A stretch of DNA of 64,000 nucleotides, from positions 124,001-188,000 of the forward strand of contig NZ_SLWN01000008.1 in assembly GCF_004342025.1 (NCBI RefSeq), written 5' to 3'. A program made the translations under genes and the position numbers. Shown here piece by piece: positions 51,090-60,355 of this stretch. This stretch comes from Kribbella steppae (GTDB lineage: Bacteria > Actinomycetota > Actinomycetes > Propionibacteriales > Kribbellaceae). Under the pieces are notes generated by a model. It saw nothing but the letters and a program-made list of their open reading frames with translations. It had not been told where the DNA came from and made no database searches. Each line of letters opens with the position of its first letter. The stretch's first letter is position 1.

Positions 51090-52592
51090 TTACCCCGTGA
51101 GGTGGGGTGCGAGCAATGTCACGGCGATCAGGGCGGCCGGGAAGCAGGCGAGGAACATCGTGAACGTGTAGCCCATGATGTCGCGCGCCTTGAGCCCGAG
51201 GATGGCCAGCGTCGGCAGCATCCAGAACGGCTGCAGCAGGTTCGCGCCGGCCTCGCCCAGGTCGTAGACGACCACCATCCAGCCCGCGTCCACCTTCAGC
51301 TCGTTGGCGGCCTGCAGCACATACGGCGCCTCGATCACCCACTTGCTGCCGCCACTGGGCACGAAGATGCCGAGGATGCACGAGTAGATCGCCACCAGCG
51401 GCGGGAACAGGAACTGGTTGCTTGCCTGCACCAACCATCCGGCCAGCCGGGCGGAGATACCGGTGTACGCGATCATCCCGAAGATGCCGCCGTACAACGG
51501 GAACTGCAGCAGTACGCCGGCCACCGCCGGAGCACCGTCGCGCACGGCCCGGGCCATCCGCCACGGCCGCCAGTGCAACAGCAACGCGAGCAGGAACAGG
51601 ATCAGGTTGACCGTGTTCAGGTCGAGCGCGTTGAAGAAGCTCTTCCCGCTGAAGTAGCGGACCAGATACACCACGCCGAGCAGGACGATCAGCAGACTGA
51701 ACAGCGGCGAGTGCTCGATCCAGTCCCCCGGTCTACGCGTCTCACCTTCCTCACGCCGGCCGTTGTACGCCGAGCCGCGGCCGATGAGCGGCCGTAGCTC
51801 GATGCCGAGGTGTTCTGCGGTCTTCGAGTTGTCCTCACCCGGTGCGACGAACCAGGCCATCACTAAGCCCACGACGTACACGAGGAGCGTGGCGACGAGC
51901 GCCTGCCAGGTGAAGATGGTGTCGCTGAGTGGGATCAGCCCACTGGCGTGACCGCCGGCCATGATGACCTCCTGCACCGGCGCCGGGCTACTGCTCGCAC
52001 TGGCGACCTGCAACGCGGCCGAGCCCGACAGGCCTTGCGCCCACACAGTGCCCAGACCGAGGAACGCCATCGCGCCCAACGCGCGGTAGTCCGCCTTCGG
52101 CACGTTGCGGGCCACCTCACGCGCCAGGATCGCGGCGAACACCAGACTGAAGGCCCAGTTCAGGTACGACGCCAGCATCGCGACCGCGGCCACAAAGGCG
52201 ACGGCGGCCCGCGGCGTCTTGGGGATGCGCGCCAACCGCGCGATCAGCCGGGCGACCGGCCGACTCGTCGCAACGGCGTACCCACCGATGATGATCATCG
52301 CCATCTGCAGGGTGAAGGTGATCAGCGACCAGAAACCGATGCCCCAGGCATCGACCAGGCCGAAGCCCTTGGTCGCGGCCGGGTCGTCCGGGCGTTTCAG
52401 CAGCGGTTCACCGGTGACGAGTCCGAAGACCAGCACCACGAAGGTGCCGACCAGGACGAACCCGAACGCGTCGGGCAACCACTTCTCGGTGAACGCGGTG
52501 AACCGCAGCGCGATCCGGGCCAGCGGGCCGTCACCGTCAGCACCGTGCTTCGCGTGCTTCCCATGGGTGTCGCGCGGCATGAGTACTGCCAT
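51090..52592 (-). CDS. atoE: Short-chain fatty acid transporter, AtoE type
   Basis: 500 residues with about 12 transmembrane segments. Typical AtoE stretches include FTEKWLPDAFGFVLVGTFVV near the start, SYLNWAFSLVFAAILAREVA and the late FVPSGGSKWVIEAPYV. The family imports short-chain fatty acids such as butyrate or acetoacetate. ATG 52592 with GGAGGG upstream is chosen; the longer frame upstream is noncoding. No thiolase or CoA-transferase gene is adjacent. Confidence 0.88.
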   Translation of the reverse strand: MAVLMPRDTHGKHAKHGADGDGPLARIALRFTAFTEKWLPDAFGFVLVGTFVVLVFGLVTGEPLLKRPDDPAATKGFGLVDAWGIGFWSLITFTLQMAMIIIGGYAVATSRPVARLIARLARIPKTPRAAVAFVAAVAMLASYLNWAFSLVFAAILAREVARNVPKADYRALGAMAFLGLGTVWAQGLSGSAALQVASASSSPAPVQEVIMAGGHASGLIPLSDTIFTWQALVATLLVYVVGLVMAWFVAPGEDNSKTAEHLGIELRPLIGRGSAYNGRREEGETRRPGDWIEHSPLFSLLIVLLGVVYLVRYFSGKSFFNALDLNTVNLILFLLALLLHWRPWRMARAVRDGAPAVAGVLLQFPLYGGIFGMIAYTGISARLAGWLVQASNQFLFPPLVAIYSCILGIFVPSGGSKWVIEAPYVLQAANELKVDAGWMVVVYDLGEAGANLLQPFWMLPTLAILGLKARDIMGYTFTMFLACFPAALIAVTLLAPHLTG

Positions 52593-52752
52593 GACCCTCC
52601 GCTCTTGGACCACGACTCTGCGTGTCGACTGATTAACGCAGCACGGCGACTGACGTAACAGGTTTCCTGGCGCGTCCGCGGGAGCAAGGTGACATACGGC
52701 GACTTTGTTAGGTCTTGTCCACAGCTCCCCGGTCTGCTTACAGTGGCGGCAC

Positions 52753-52773
52753 GATGTATCGAACCGATACATC
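52753..52773 (+). promoter_or_regulatory. PadR operator palindrome
   Basis: GATGTATCG, AAC, CGATACATC: a perfect 9-bp inverted repeat, 34 bases before the PadR start. The ATGTAT...ATACAT core is like known PadR sites. It probably autoregulates the PadR-ino1 operon. Confidence 0.8.
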
Positions 52774-52807
52774 AGGTCATGACAAACTAGACCGAGGGAG
52801 GTGGGTC

Positions 52808-53392
52808 ATGGGAAACCGCAGTGGGGTCCTGGAGCTCGCCGTACTCGGTCTGCTGCATGAAGCGCCGATGCACGGCTACGAGCTCCGCAAGCGCGTCAAC
52901 GCCCAGTTCGGCTGGGGACGCGTGCTGTCGTTCGGTTCGCTCTACCCGTGTCTGAAGGCGATGCTCCGCAACGGCCTGATCACGGCCGACTCCGGTACGC
53001 CGGAGTCCGGTCGCAGGCCCAAGATCGTCTACACGATCACTGCCGACGGCAAGGACTTCTTCGCGCACGCGATGCACGACGCAGGTCCGTCGGCGTGGGA
53101 GGACGACACGTTCGGCGTCCGGTTCTCGTTCTTCGGCCGGACCGATCCGGCCACCCGGTTGCGCATCCTCGAGGGCCGTCGGGCCCGGATGGAGGAGCGG
53201 CTGGCCAACTTCCGGGCAGCGATGAGCCGGACCGCGGAGCGGATGGACGCCTACACCCTCGAGCTGCAACGGCACGGCCTGGAGTCGGCCGAGCGCGAGG
53301 TCCGCTGGCTGAACGAACTGATCGACGGCGAGCGGCGGCAACAGCGGCCCCCTGACCAGCATCAACCGCCTACCCAAGGAGATCCCAGATGA
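52808..53392 (+). CDS. PadR-family transcriptional regulator
   Basis: 194 residues: winged helix with the PadR pattern (VLELAVLGLLHEAPMHGYEL, SFGSLYPCLKAMLRNGLI) and a C-terminal helical dimer domain with VirR-like features. It has a strong GGGAGG site and its stop overlaps the ATG of ino1 (ATGA). The PadR-ino1 order is common in actinobacteria, so it likely controls inositol synthesis; the perfect palindrome upstream is its probable site. Confidence 0.92.
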   Translation: MGNRSGVLELAVLGLLHEAPMHGYELRKRVNAQFGWGRVLSFGSLYPCLKAMLRNGLITADSGTPESGRRPKIVYTITADGKDFFAHAMHDAGPSAWEDDTFGVRFSFFGRTDPATRLRILEGRRARMEERLANFRAAMSRTAERMDAYTLELQRHGLESAEREVRWLNELIDGERRQQRPPDQHQPPTQGDPR

Positions 53393-54468
53393 CCTCGATC
53401 CGCGTAGCGATCGTCGGCGTCGGCAACTGCGCCAGCTCGCTCGTCCAGGGCGTGCACTACTACCGGGACGCGAAGCCCGACGAACGCGTACCCGGCCTGA
53501 TGCACGTCCAGTTCGGCGACTACCACGTCCGGGACGTGCAGTTCGTCGCCGCCTTCGACGTCGACGGCAAGAAGGTCGGCCTGGACCTCGCCGACGCGAT
53601 CGGCGCCAGCGAGAACAACACGATCAAGATCTGCGACGTGCCGCCGAGCGGTATCACCGTGCAGCGCGGTCACACCCTCGACGGCCTCGGCAAGTACTAC
53701 CGCGAGACCATCACCGAGTCCGACGCCGAGCCGGTCGACGTGGTCTCCACGCTGCGTGAGGCGCAGGTCGACGTCCTGGTCTGCTACCTGCCGGTGGGTT
53801 CGGAGCAGGCGGCGAAGTTCTACGCCCAGTGCGCGATCGACGCGGGTGTCGCGTTCGTGAACGCGCTGCCGGTGTTCATCGCCGGCACCAAGGAGTGGGC
53901 CGACAAGTTCACCGCGGCCGGCGTGCCGATCGTCGGTGACGACATCAAGTCGCAGATCGGCGCGACCATCACGCACCGGGTGCTGACCAAGCTGTTCGAG
54001 GACCGCGGCGTCACCGTCGACCGGACCTACCAGCTGAACGTCGGCGGCAACATGGACTTCAAGAACATGCTCGAGCGGGAGCGGCTGGAGTCCAAGAAGA
54101 TCAGCAAGACCCAGTCCGTCACCTCCCAGCTGCGCGACGAGATCGACGAGCGCAACGTGCACATCGGCCCGTCCGACTACGTGGCCTGGCTGGACGACCG
54201 CAAGTGGGCGTTCATCCGGCTCGAGGGCCGCAACTTCGGCGACGTCCCGCTGTCGCTGGAGTACAAGCTCGAGGTCTGGGACTCGCCGAACTCGGCCGGC
54301 ATCATCATCGACGCCATCCGGGCCGCGAAGATCGCCAAGGACCGTGGCGTCGGCGGCCCGATCCTGTCGGCGTCGTCGTACTTCATGAAGTCGCCGCCGG
54401 AGCAGTACGCCGACGACGTCTGCCGCGACCTGGTGGAGAAGTTCATCCGCGGCGAGGTCGAGCGCTGA
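53389..54468 (+). CDS. ino1: Inositol-3-phosphate synthase
   Basis: 359 residues, as usual for the actinobacterial enzyme. The NAD loop VGVGNCASSLVQGVHYY, the NALPVFIAG segment, GDDIKSQIGATITHR (with the catalytic Lys) and QLNVGGNMDFKNM are diagnostic. It turns glucose-6-phosphate into inositol-3-phosphate, the first step towards phosphatidylinositol, its mannosides and mycothiol. It is coupled to PadR and followed by a strong terminator. Confidence 0.96.
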   Translation: MTSIRVAIVGVGNCASSLVQGVHYYRDAKPDERVPGLMHVQFGDYHVRDVQFVAAFDVDGKKVGLDLADAIGASENNTIKICDVPPSGITVQRGHTLDGLGKYYRETITESDAEPVDVVSTLREAQVDVLVCYLPVGSEQAAKFYAQCAIDAGVAFVNALPVFIAGTKEWADKFTAAGVPIVGDDIKSQIGATITHRVLTKLFEDRGVTVDRTYQLNVGGNMDFKNMLERERLESKKISKTQSVTSQLRDEIDERNVHIGPSDYVAWLDDRKWAFIRLEGRNFGDVPLSLEYKLEVWDSPNSAGIIIDAIRAAKIAKDRGVGGPILSASSYFMKSPPEQYADDVCRDLVEKFIRGEVER

Positions 54469-54489
54469 TCTGTTGACAGCCGCTTGATG

Positions 54490-54521
54490 GTCCCGCAGTC
54501 GGTTTCGGCCGGCTGCGGGAC
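54490..54521 (+). terminator. Intrinsic terminator after ino1
   Basis: GTCCCGCAG / CTGCGGGAC with further GG-CC pairs inside, then TGTTTTAT; a classical stem plus T-run 21 bases after the stop codon. Confidence 0.88.
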
Positions 54522-54541
54522 TGTTTTATAGGTTTGTCGTC

Positions 54542-55372
54542 ATGCGACTGCATGTGGGGTGTGCGCAGTGGACGCATGCCGCCTGGCCGCAGCCGTCCCG
54601 GGAGAAGCTCCGCTCGTACGCGTCGTGGTGCAACGCGGTCGAGAGCAACACGACCTTCTATGCCACTCCCTCCCAGACCACTGTCGCCGGCTGGGCGGCG
54701 CAGACTCCAGCCGACTTCCGCTTCGTGGTGAAGCTCCCGCAGCTCATCAGCCACGAGCGTCGGTTGAGTGGGGTGGAGGTGGAACTTCGCGCCTTCCTCT
54801 CCGCGATCGAACCACTGGCCGACCGCAACCACGCGTTGTGGATCCAGCTGCCCGCCTCGTTCTCACCGACCGACCTCGGCAGTCTCGCCGCATTCCTCCA
54901 CCAGGCACCGCGCGGCTATCGGTACGCCGTCGAAGTCCGCCACCCCGCGTTCTTCGACGAGCCGCGGACGGCCGAGTTGCTCGAGCGGGTCCTGGCCAGG
55001 GTCGACGCGGAGTGGGTCCCCTTCGACACAGTCACGCTCTTCCAGCATCGACCGACGAGCCTTGCCGAACGTGATGCCTGGATGAAGAAGCCCCGAGTGG
55101 TACGACGTACTCGCGCGCTGACCGCGCATCCGATCGTCCGCTACATCGGCCGGGACGACGTACAGCAGACCGTGGACGGGTGGGCCTACCTCGTCGACTC
55201 GGTCGTGAACTGGCTTGGCGAGGGTCGCTCGCCCACCGTCTTCCTGCACACACCGGACAACGTCGAGGCGCTCGGGCTCGCCCGCCGGTTCCACTCCGAC
55301 GTCCGCTCACGCGTGCCTGCGTTGGCCCCACTCCCTGAGCCCGTCGAGGTCGACCCTCCCACGCTGTTCTAG
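54542..55372 (+). CDS. DUF72 (YecE-like) protein
   Basis: 276 residues with the DUF72 barrel pattern: LHVGCAQW start, NAVESNTTFYATPS, FRFVVKLPQLISHERRL, and VEVRHPAFF at the middle. The family resembles TIM-barrel metal enzymes (IolE-like) but its function is unknown. It sits 20 bases behind the ino1 terminator and is probably separately transcribed. Confidence 0.85.
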   Translation: MRLHVGCAQWTHAAWPQPSREKLRSYASWCNAVESNTTFYATPSQTTVAGWAAQTPADFRFVVKLPQLISHERRLSGVEVELRAFLSAIEPLADRNHALWIQLPASFSPTDLGSLAAFLHQAPRGYRYAVEVRHPAFFDEPRTAELLERVLARVDAEWVPFDTVTLFQHRPTSLAERDAWMKKPRVVRRTRALTAHPIVRYIGRDDVQQTVDGWAYLVDSVVNWLGEGRSPTVFLHTPDNVEALGLARRFHSDVRSRVPALAPLPEPVEVDPPTLF

Positions 55373-55408
55373 GGCGCGTCGCCCTTGTCGGGCATAGGGT
55401 CGGGCCGC

Positions 55409-56146
55409 ATGGCGCTGCGACTTGTTCAGGTGAATTTCAAGGCTCGGGATGACTCGGCGCTCGGTCGGTTCTGGGCGGACGCGCTCGGCTGGGGTGTTTC
55501 CAGCGAGGGACCCGGGGTGACCAACGTTGAGCCCGTGGGCTTCGTCTGGCCGGGCCCTTCCGCCGTCTGCGTCGATGTCGTCGCCGTCCCGGACCCCGAA
55601 ACGGTGAAGTACCGCGTGCACCTCGATCTCGCCACCACCTCCCAGGCCCATCAGGCCGAGTTGGTCGCGCGCCTGGAGGAGCTCGGTGCGACGCCCGCCG
55701 ATGTGGGTCAGGGTGAGGTGCCGTGGACGGTCCTGGCTGACCCGGAGGGCAATGTGTTCTGCGTGCTGGAGCCTCGGGAGATCTACCGGGACACCGGGCC
55801 GATTGCCGCGGTGGTGGTGAACTGTGCGGATCCGCGGGCCATGGCGCGGTTCTGGGGCGAGGCGATGGACTGGACCGTGCACGAGGTGACCGACGATCAT
55901 GCGAGGCTGCGGTCGGCCAAGGGTGTCGGGCCGTACCTGGAGTTCATTCGCACGCCCGACGTGCAGACCTTCTGGAACCGTGTCCATCTGGACCTGATGC
56001 CGTACCCCGGTGACGATCAATCGGCAGAGGTGGCCCGGCTGCGCGCTCTGGGCGCCACTGACGCCGACGTCGGCCAGGGCGACGTGCCATGGAAGTGCCT
56101 CGCCGACTCAGAGGGCAACGAGTTCTGCGTCCTCACCCCGGGCTGA
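55409..56146 (+). CDS. Two-domain VOC-family protein
   Basis: 245 residues with two glyoxalase_6-like domains in tandem, each ending in the same signature (GATPADVGQGEVPWTVLADP and GATDADVGQGDVPWKCLADS), so it arose by internal duplication. Each domain is about 120 residues. The substrate is unknown. ATG 55409 is used; an upstream in-frame start would add 8 residues of no family match. Confidence 0.85.
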   Translation: MALRLVQVNFKARDDSALGRFWADALGWGVSSEGPGVTNVEPVGFVWPGPSAVCVDVVAVPDPETVKYRVHLDLATTSQAHQAELVARLEELGATPADVGQGEVPWTVLADPEGNVFCVLEPREIYRDTGPIAAVVVNCADPRAMARFWGEAMDWTVHEVTDDHARLRSAKGVGPYLEFIRTPDVQTFWNRVHLDLMPYPGDDQSAEVARLRALGATDADVGQGDVPWKCLADSEGNEFCVLTPG

Positions 56147-56270
56147 CGCAGAGCCTCGGCCCTAGCCGCCCTAGCTGTTCCGGGGTTTTCCACAGCTGGG
56201 CAACTCGTCGTCCGGACGAGGGCGAATCTCCATATGTTCTCCGCCGAGATCACACCTCGGGAGGACAGAC

Positions 56271-56468
56271 ATGGAGCACGAAACCCTTGCAGATCAGGCC
56301 GGTTCGACGGGAGTGCGGGCCACCGCGGAGGAGCGGCAGGCGCGAGCCGAGTGGCTCATCGCCGAGTTCCGCCGACGTGCGGCCGCCTGCGACGATCCCC
56401 GTGAAGAAGCGAACCTGCTCCGCTCCGCGGACTCGCTCGTCCGCCTGGCCACGGCGTACCAGCCGTGA
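56271..56468 (+). CDS. Small helical protein paired with an HExxH protein
   Basis: 65 residues, probably two helices (ATAEERQARAEWLIAEFRRR and NLLRSADSLVRLATAY). GAGGACAG precedes the ATG. Its stop overlaps the next gene's GTG (GTGA), so the two are translationally coupled. Not recognised; a chaperone, antitoxin-like or regulator role for the partner is a guess. Confidence 0.6.
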   Translation: MEHETLADQAGSTGVRATAEERQARAEWLIAEFRRRAAACDDPREEANLLRSADSLVRLATAYQP

Positions 56469-57481
56469 CCGCGACGTTGGTCGCCGCGCCGGCGGCCACC
56501 TCACTGGAAGACCTGCTGACCCGCAGTGGCCCGGAGGCGGTCGCGCTCTCCGGCGCGGCCCAGTCCGCCTGGAACGGTCAGGTCATCGAGGCCACCGGCG
56601 AGGTGCTCGGCCTCGCCCACTGGGACGGCACGCTGTACCTCGGTGACAGCATCCTCGATCCACTGCGGCAGATGTACGAACGCTCCGGCGAGAAGCAGCC
56701 GATGCCGGATCTTGTGCGGTACCGCGAATCCCTCGCCACGATCCTGCACGAACAGGCACACTTCCTCGGCCCCGCCGGCGCGACCCAGGAGGCGGCTCGG
56801 GGCGCCTTCACCCGGCCCGGCGGCCGGCAACTCGAGGAAGGCGTCGCCGAAGCGTGGGCCCAGGACCACCTGAACGACTTCCTGACCCGCCTCGGCGTGG
56901 ACAAAGTTGCCCCTGGCATCAACGACGTCAAGGGCGGCGGCTATTACCCCGCGTTCGTCCCTGCCGTCCGCATCCTCACCACCGACCTCGAGAACCGGGC
57001 CGGTCTCAACCGCGGCGAGGTCCTCAACGCCCTGAACCGCCAAACCGCCGAAGGCCAGCTGCCACTGCTGGTCACCCTCCACTACAACTCCAGCCGCCTG
57101 CCCGAGCTGGATTCACCCGCCGAAGCGGCCGAAGTCCGCGGTCGCCTCGAAACCCTCCTCCGCGACGGCCTCCCCCAACTCGACGCCTTCGAACTCCTCC
57201 CGCCCGGCTTCGCCGCCGCTCGCTCCCGCTCCACGACCGGAGCCCTATTGGACCGCCTGCACACCGAGCTCAAAGCCGCCGAGTCCGACCGCTTTCCCCA
57301 TCCCACCGCTTGCGCCCTGCCCGCTCCCGCCCCAACCACCGCATCTCGCCTGATCCCAAGTCCGCACCACACGGCCCTCTCCGGCCTAGCTCCCCCCACC
57401 AACCACTCGGGTTCCGCGGCACCTGGCAGTGCCAGGTCACCCGACCGCAGAGCAGCACCTGCAAAGGACCTTGCTCGCTGA
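56465..57481 (+). CDS. Putative zincin-like protein with HExxH motif
   Basis: 338 residues. HEQAH (95-99) with Glu124/Glu125 in QLEEGVAEAW makes a gluzincin-like HExxH...E set, so a zinc metallopeptidase is plausible. The region 1-240 looks folded; residues from about 260 are Pro/Ser/Ala-rich and disordered. There is no signal peptide, so it acts in the cytoplasm or is exported in another way. It starts with GTG coupled to the small helical protein. No family recognised. Confidence 0.6.
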   Translation: MTATLVAAPAATSLEDLLTRSGPEAVALSGAAQSAWNGQVIEATGEVLGLAHWDGTLYLGDSILDPLRQMYERSGEKQPMPDLVRYRESLATILHEQAHFLGPAGATQEAARGAFTRPGGRQLEEGVAEAWAQDHLNDFLTRLGVDKVAPGINDVKGGGYYPAFVPAVRILTTDLENRAGLNRGEVLNALNRQTAEGQLPLLVTLHYNSSRLPELDSPAEAAEVRGRLETLLRDGLPQLDAFELLPPGFAAARSRSTTGALLDRLHTELKAAESDRFPHPTACALPAPAPTTASRLIPSPHHTALSGLAPPTNHSGSAAPGSARSPDRRAAPAKDLAR

Positions 57482-57600
57482 GCGGTGTCCCTGCAGATCA
57501 CCGCCTCCCGCGACTCCGACCGATGAGCCGGCCCGTCCTCGGCGGGTGACCTGACCCGGGTACGGTGGCGAAACGTCCACGCATTCGAAGGAGCTGATTG

Positions 57601-58785
57601 ATGAACCTGGTCGAGGAAGCCGCCGCCATCGCACCCGGGCTGATCGATCTGCGGCGGGTACTGCATCAGATTCCCGAGGTGGGGCTCGATCTGCCGAAGA
57701 CTCAGGCGATGGTGCTGGATGCGGTGGCGGGGCTGCCGTTGGAGATCAGTACCGGCAAGGATCTGACCTCGGTGATCGGCGTACTGCGGGGTGGGCAGCC
57801 TGGGCCGACGGTGCTGCTGCGGGGTGACATGGATGCGCTGCCGGTGGTCGAGGAGACCGATCTCGAGTACGTGTCCACCAACGGGAACATGCATGCCTGC
57901 GGCCACGACCTGCACACGGCCGGACTGGTCGGTGCGGCACGGCTGCTCAGTGCGCATCGCGAGGAGTTGCAGGGCAATGTGCTCTTCATGTTCCAGCCGG
58001 GTGAGGAAGGTCTGGGCGGCGCGGGCTACATGATCCGGGAGGGTCTGCTGCAGGCGACCGGTGACAAGCCGATCGCCGCGTACGCGATCCATGTCTGGTC
58101 GCACGCCGCCAAGGGACTGTTCCAGACCCGGCCGGGGACGATGATGGCCGGCTCGAACCAGTTGCACATCACCGTGCACGGCAAGGGCGGGCACGGCTCG
58201 TCGCCGTACACGACGGTGGACCCGGTGCCGGTGGTGGCTGAGCTGGTGCTGGCGTTGCAGACGTACGCGACTCGGAGGGTGGACGTGTTCGACCCGGTGG
58301 TGATCACGGTGACGCAACTCGCGGCCGGGGTCGCGGTCAACGTCATCCCGAACACGGCCCGGCTCGGCGCCACCGTGCGCACGCTGTCGAACGCGACCTT
58401 CGACCAGTTGTCGCGGGAACTGCCGGCGTTGGCTGAGGGGATCGCGACGGCGCACGGCTGCACGGTCGAGGCGGACTTCAGCAAGCAGTACCCGGTGACG
58501 ATCAACGATGCGGCGCGGACGGCGGAGACCTCGGCACTACTGGGCGAGGTGTTCGGCGCGGAGCGGGTGCCGCCGTTCGACAACCCACTGATGGGGTCCG
58601 AGGACTTCTCGATGGTGCTGGAGCAGGTGCCCGGGACGTTCGTGATGCTGGGCGCGCGCCCTGACGACGTCGGCGAGGACGGACCGTCCAACCACTCGAG
58701 CGTGGTTCGCTTCGACGACGCCGTCCTCGGCGACCAGGCCGCAGCCCTCGCCCAGCTGGCGACATCTCACCTGATCCCCGCCTGA
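57601..58785 (+). CDS. M20-family amidohydrolase (hippurate hydrolase-like)
   Basis: 394 residues with M20D metal motifs: RGDMDALPV, NMHACGHDLHTAGL, FMFQPGEEGLGG (catalytic Glu) and the late GSEDFSMVLEQVPG, plus the dimerisation domain with HGKGGHGSSPY. These cytoplasmic enzymes remove acyl groups from N-acylated amino acids such as hippurate or indoleacetyl conjugates. AAGGAG precedes ATG 57601. Confidence 0.92.
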   Translation: MNLVEEAAAIAPGLIDLRRVLHQIPEVGLDLPKTQAMVLDAVAGLPLEISTGKDLTSVIGVLRGGQPGPTVLLRGDMDALPVVEETDLEYVSTNGNMHACGHDLHTAGLVGAARLLSAHREELQGNVLFMFQPGEEGLGGAGYMIREGLLQATGDKPIAAYAIHVWSHAAKGLFQTRPGTMMAGSNQLHITVHGKGGHGSSPYTTVDPVPVVAELVLALQTYATRRVDVFDPVVITVTQLAAGVAVNVIPNTARLGATVRTLSNATFDQLSRELPALAEGIATAHGCTVEADFSKQYPVTINDAARTAETSALLGEVFGAERVPPFDNPLMGSEDFSMVLEQVPGTFVMLGARPDDVGEDGPSNHSSVVRFDDAVLGDQAAALAQLATSHLIPA

Positions 58786-58811
58786 GCCCGCGGCTGAGCT
58801 CTGGGTGAGGG

Positions 58812-58852
58812 CCTGTGACTGGCCGGCCCGCCAGAGGCCGGCCAGCCACAGG
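58812..58852. terminator. Bidirectional hairpin between M20 and protease genes
   Basis: CTGGCCGGCC / GGCCGGCCAG with a 7-base loop, extended past one A-C mismatch by CCTGTG / CACAGG to 17 positions, lies between two convergent genes. Confidence 0.7.
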
Positions 58853-58854
58853 GA

Positions 58855-60285
58855 TCAGGACGGCGCGACGGTGAGGCTGTAGGCCCCGCGGCTGCCGTAG
58901 GTGGAGTAGCCGGTGTTCAGCGGGTCGCCGTAGCCGACGTTGTCTACCCGCAGGTAGTACGTACCCGGCTGGAGAGCGCTGGTAACACTCGCCCCCAGGC
59001 CGGTCGGCGTACCGGCGTCGCTCTGGCCCGAGGCCGGGTCGGCCGAGGCTACGACCGCGCCCGAGCTGTCCAGCAGGTCCAGCTTGATGTCGAGGTTGCC
59101 ACCGGTCGCCGCGGCGCTCGCGGTCGCGGTGTAGTTGCCGGCAGCACCGACGTCGACACGGTAGACGTCGGTGTCGGTCTCGGCCGCGATCACCCCGTTG
59201 GCCGCCGTACCGACAACCAGTGCAGCCGCCGCGTCGGTCGTGTCACCGACGTCGTCGGTGCGGAGCGCGACACCGTGGGAGCCGATGACGGCGTAGTCGT
59301 CCTCGGTGTTGTTGGCGCCGGAGTACTCGCCCTTGCTCCACTGGCTGATACCGCGGTAGTAGCCGACGCCCATGATCGGAGCCCAGGCCCCGTGGCCCTG
59401 GTAGTAGCCGACCGACGCGGTGCCGTCGTGACCGAGGCCGACGTTGTGGCCGGCTTCGTGGGAGGCGGCTTCGGCGAGGTTCTTCGCACCGGTGCCGACG
59501 CCCTTGGTGAACACGAGAGCCGGCTGGTAGTAGTCGTGCTGGGTGGTCCGGTCGTAGACACCGACGTACGCGACACCGCCGCAGCCACAGCCGGACTGGT
59601 ACCAGGTGTCCGGGTCGATCAGCACGCGCGTTCCGTACTGCTCATCGGACGCACCGGCCCGGTCGATCGCCTCCTGCGGCGGCTCCTGCGTGGTGACGTC
59701 CACATCGAAGGCGGCGTAGTCCTCCGCAACCCTCGCCCACACTTCATGTAAGACGTCCTGCTCCGCGGTACCGAACGTCGCCGGATCGCCGTCGGTGTCG
59801 TACGCCGACACGTTGACCGGGTCGACACCCTTGGACGCGTTCCACGCCGTACCGGTGATGGTGTGGCCGTCGAAGTCCAGGTAGATCACGCGGTTCGAGC
59901 CGGGCTTGCTGTGCAGGTCGAAGGCCGGACCCGCAGCGGCGGCGACGGCTTCCGTGGCCCAGCGCGGTGACGCCTCGTCGGTCTTCTCCGAGGGAGTCAG
60001 AGCCGGCTCGCGGTAGAAGAGGCGGCTGTCGGCATCCAGCCAACTGGTCTTGTCGGTGGCCAGAATCTGCTGCAGCTGCTGCTCGGGGAGTCCGTTGCTC
60101 GCAGCAATCTCGGCGAGCCTGGACTGGACCTTTCCCAGCGCCGCGTTACCTGGTGTGGCTTCGGCGAGTAGTTCGTCGATCGGCGTCTGCTGGGCGTCGG
60201 CCTGGTTGCCGGCCACCACGGCCAGCGCACCGAAGACGACAGCTCCGGCGCAGGTCAGTGCACCGGTGCGGCGGAGTCTGTTCAC
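58855..60285 (-). CDS. Secreted zinc metalloprotease with C-terminal PPC domain (copy 1)
   Basis: 476 residues. Signal peptide (cleavage near ADA, residue 31), a propeptide-like segment to about 120, and a reprolysin-like domain with HEAGHNVGLGH (276-286, zinc site HExxHxxGxxH) and a following Met-containing IMGVGYYRG turn. A pre-peptidase C-terminal (PPC) domain with the RVDNVGYGDPLNTGYSTYG end closes the protein. A CGCGG cysteine patch may hold the active-site lobe. It is a paralogue of the next gene and follows it on the same strand. Confidence 0.88.
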   Translation of the reverse strand: MNRLRRTGALTCAGAVVFGALAVVAGNQADAQQTPIDELLAEATPGNAALGKVQSRLAEIAASNGLPEQQLQQILATDKTSWLDADSRLFYREPALTPSEKTDEASPRWATEAVAAAAGPAFDLHSKPGSNRVIYLDFDGHTITGTAWNASKGVDPVNVSAYDTDGDPATFGTAEQDVLHEVWARVAEDYAAFDVDVTTQEPPQEAIDRAGASDEQYGTRVLIDPDTWYQSGCGCGGVAYVGVYDRTTQHDYYQPALVFTKGVGTGAKNLAEAASHEAGHNVGLGHDGTASVGYYQGHGAWAPIMGVGYYRGISQWSKGEYSGANNTEDDYAVIGSHGVALRTDDVGDTTDAAAALVVGTAANGVIAAETDTDVYRVDVGAAGNYTATASAAATGGNLDIKLDLLDSSGAVVASADPASGQSDAGTPTGLGASVTSALQPGTYYLRVDNVGYGDPLNTGYSTYGSRGAYSLTVAPS

Positions 60286-60310
60286 AGGAGTCCTCCTGGG
60301 GGTTGGGCGG

Positions 60311-60355
60311 TTCCCCCCGCGGTCTGTCCCCCCGCGGCATGTCCCCCCAAAGGCC
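60311..60355. repeat. Three 15-base tandem units with C6/G6 runs
   Basis: TTCCCCCCGCGGTCT, GTCCCCCCGCGGCAT and GTCCCCCCAAAGGCC follow each other exactly, putting three G6 runs on the minus strand 15 bases apart, 28-63 bases before the first protease start. They may be a regulatory iteron or a G-quadruplex-forming leader. Confidence 0.6.
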
